From contig JAGCRL010000130.1 of assembly GCA_017964705.1 (NCBI GenBank), positions 1 to 5,012 on the forward strand: a DNA stretch of 5,012 bases, written 5' to 3'. This document shows, piece by piece, positions 4,751 to 5,012 of this stretch. Each line of letters begins with the position of its first letter. Within the stretch, counting starts at the first letter, position 1. Below the pieces are notes generated by a model. That model did not search any database, had not been told where the DNA came from, and worked only from the letters and a program-made list of their open reading frames with translations. A program made the position numbers and the translations under genes. Source of the stretch: Alphaproteobacteria bacterium. Its GTDB lineage: Bacteria; Pseudomonadota; Alphaproteobacteria; RF32; CAG-239.

Positions 4751-5012
4751 ATTCTGTTTCTATACAATAGGGGGATTGCTTGGGAGAACAATAAAAATCT
4801 GTGGCCGGAGTTTGCAGGGCCGGATAATTGAGAAGAGCTTGTTCCAGATATTGTTCAAATAAAGAATTGTCTTCTGCTTTGGTGCCAACGAACGATAATT
4901 CTGAAACCGTTTCTCCGGTTTTGACCTGAGTGATTTGAAGCTTGAAAATTTTTAAATGCATGTTGTCGATTACGGTTTGATAACCGCTGAATTGGTAATC
5001 ATAATCAAAGGC
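4749..5012 (-). CDS. C-terminal part of a hypothetical protein, 5' end outside the window
   Basis: The frame stays open from the stop at 4749-4751 to the window edge, giving at least 87 residues. An internal ATG at 4959-4961 is the only Met start, but it has no Shine-Dalgarno sequence, and the upstream codons (reading AFDYDYQFSGYQTVIDN) look like coding sequence, so the gene almost certainly begins beyond 5012. The visible part has alternating beta-strand character (MHLKIFKLQITQVKTGETV then SELSFVG), an acidic helix (NSLFEQYLEQALLNYPAL) and a Cys-containing tail. The 'strand, T-G-E-T-V, strand, then helix ending in L..YP' order is reminiscent of the end of DUF4136-type lipoproteins, but this is a weak guess. 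It is convergent with the small gene to its left. Confidence 0.6.
   Translation of the reverse strand, partial: AFDYDYQFSGYQTVIDNMHLKIFKLQITQVKTGETVSELSFVGTKAEDNSLFEQYLEQALLNYPALQTPATDFYCSPKQSPYCIETE

Noticed and set aside
4749..4961. Complete 70-residue protein starting at the ATG of 4959-4961
   Set aside because: The frame is open to the window edge with protein-like composition and there is no ribosome binding site before that ATG, so it is an internal Met of a longer gene.

Overview
The window reads as low-GC chromosomal DNA, most likely from an uncultured, host-associated alphaproteobacterium. The lineage is inferred from three things: a short methionyl-tRNA synthetase without a C-terminal appended domain, a lytic transglycosylase of a type I associate with Alphaproteobacteria, and an N-formylglutamate amidohydrolase-family enzyme. 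No plasmid, phage, IS or CRISPR signature is visible.

Layout. 94-606 (+) encodes an unrecognised 170-residue protein. It converges on a secreted lytic transglycosylase (669-1352, -), and the two share a symmetric bidirectional terminator. Upstream of the transglycosylase is 171 bases of intergenic DNA with several small hairpins and a possible tiny ORF. Next, on the same strand, is the N-formylglutamate amidohydrolase-family gene (1524-2405, -). A divergent intergenic region then leads rightward to a tRNA-Val(GAC) (2556-2629) with its own terminator, and to metG (ATG at 2866, stop at 4395). After metG come a strong sigma70-type promoter (4408-4436), a small gene that appears split by a -1 frameshift at a run of six T (4466-4698), and a terminator. 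The C-terminal end of a leftward gene (4749 to beyond 5012) closes the window.

The most interesting element lies between the tRNA and metG. A promoter-like pair (TTGCAA, 16 bases, TAGACT) sits seven bases before an ATG that opens a 19-codon ORF, MKIFDLTFNATMRMEMGYY, with Met at codons 12, 14 and 16. The ORF is followed by an intrinsic terminator just before the metG ribosome binding site. The 5' arm of that terminator can instead pair with an upstream copy of CCGTC. This is the layout of ribosome-mediated transcription attenuation, here apparently sensing Met-tRNA charging to control methionyl-tRNA synthetase. The leader may be translated from a leaderless transcript.

A second oddity is the tRNA-Val. 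Its acceptor and anticodon arms are perfect and its CCA is encoded, but its T loop is AGCGTTA and its D loop lacks the G18-G19 pair, so the usual elbow contacts are largely missing. These conclusions come from reading the sequence and from motif knowledge; no database search or folding program was used.
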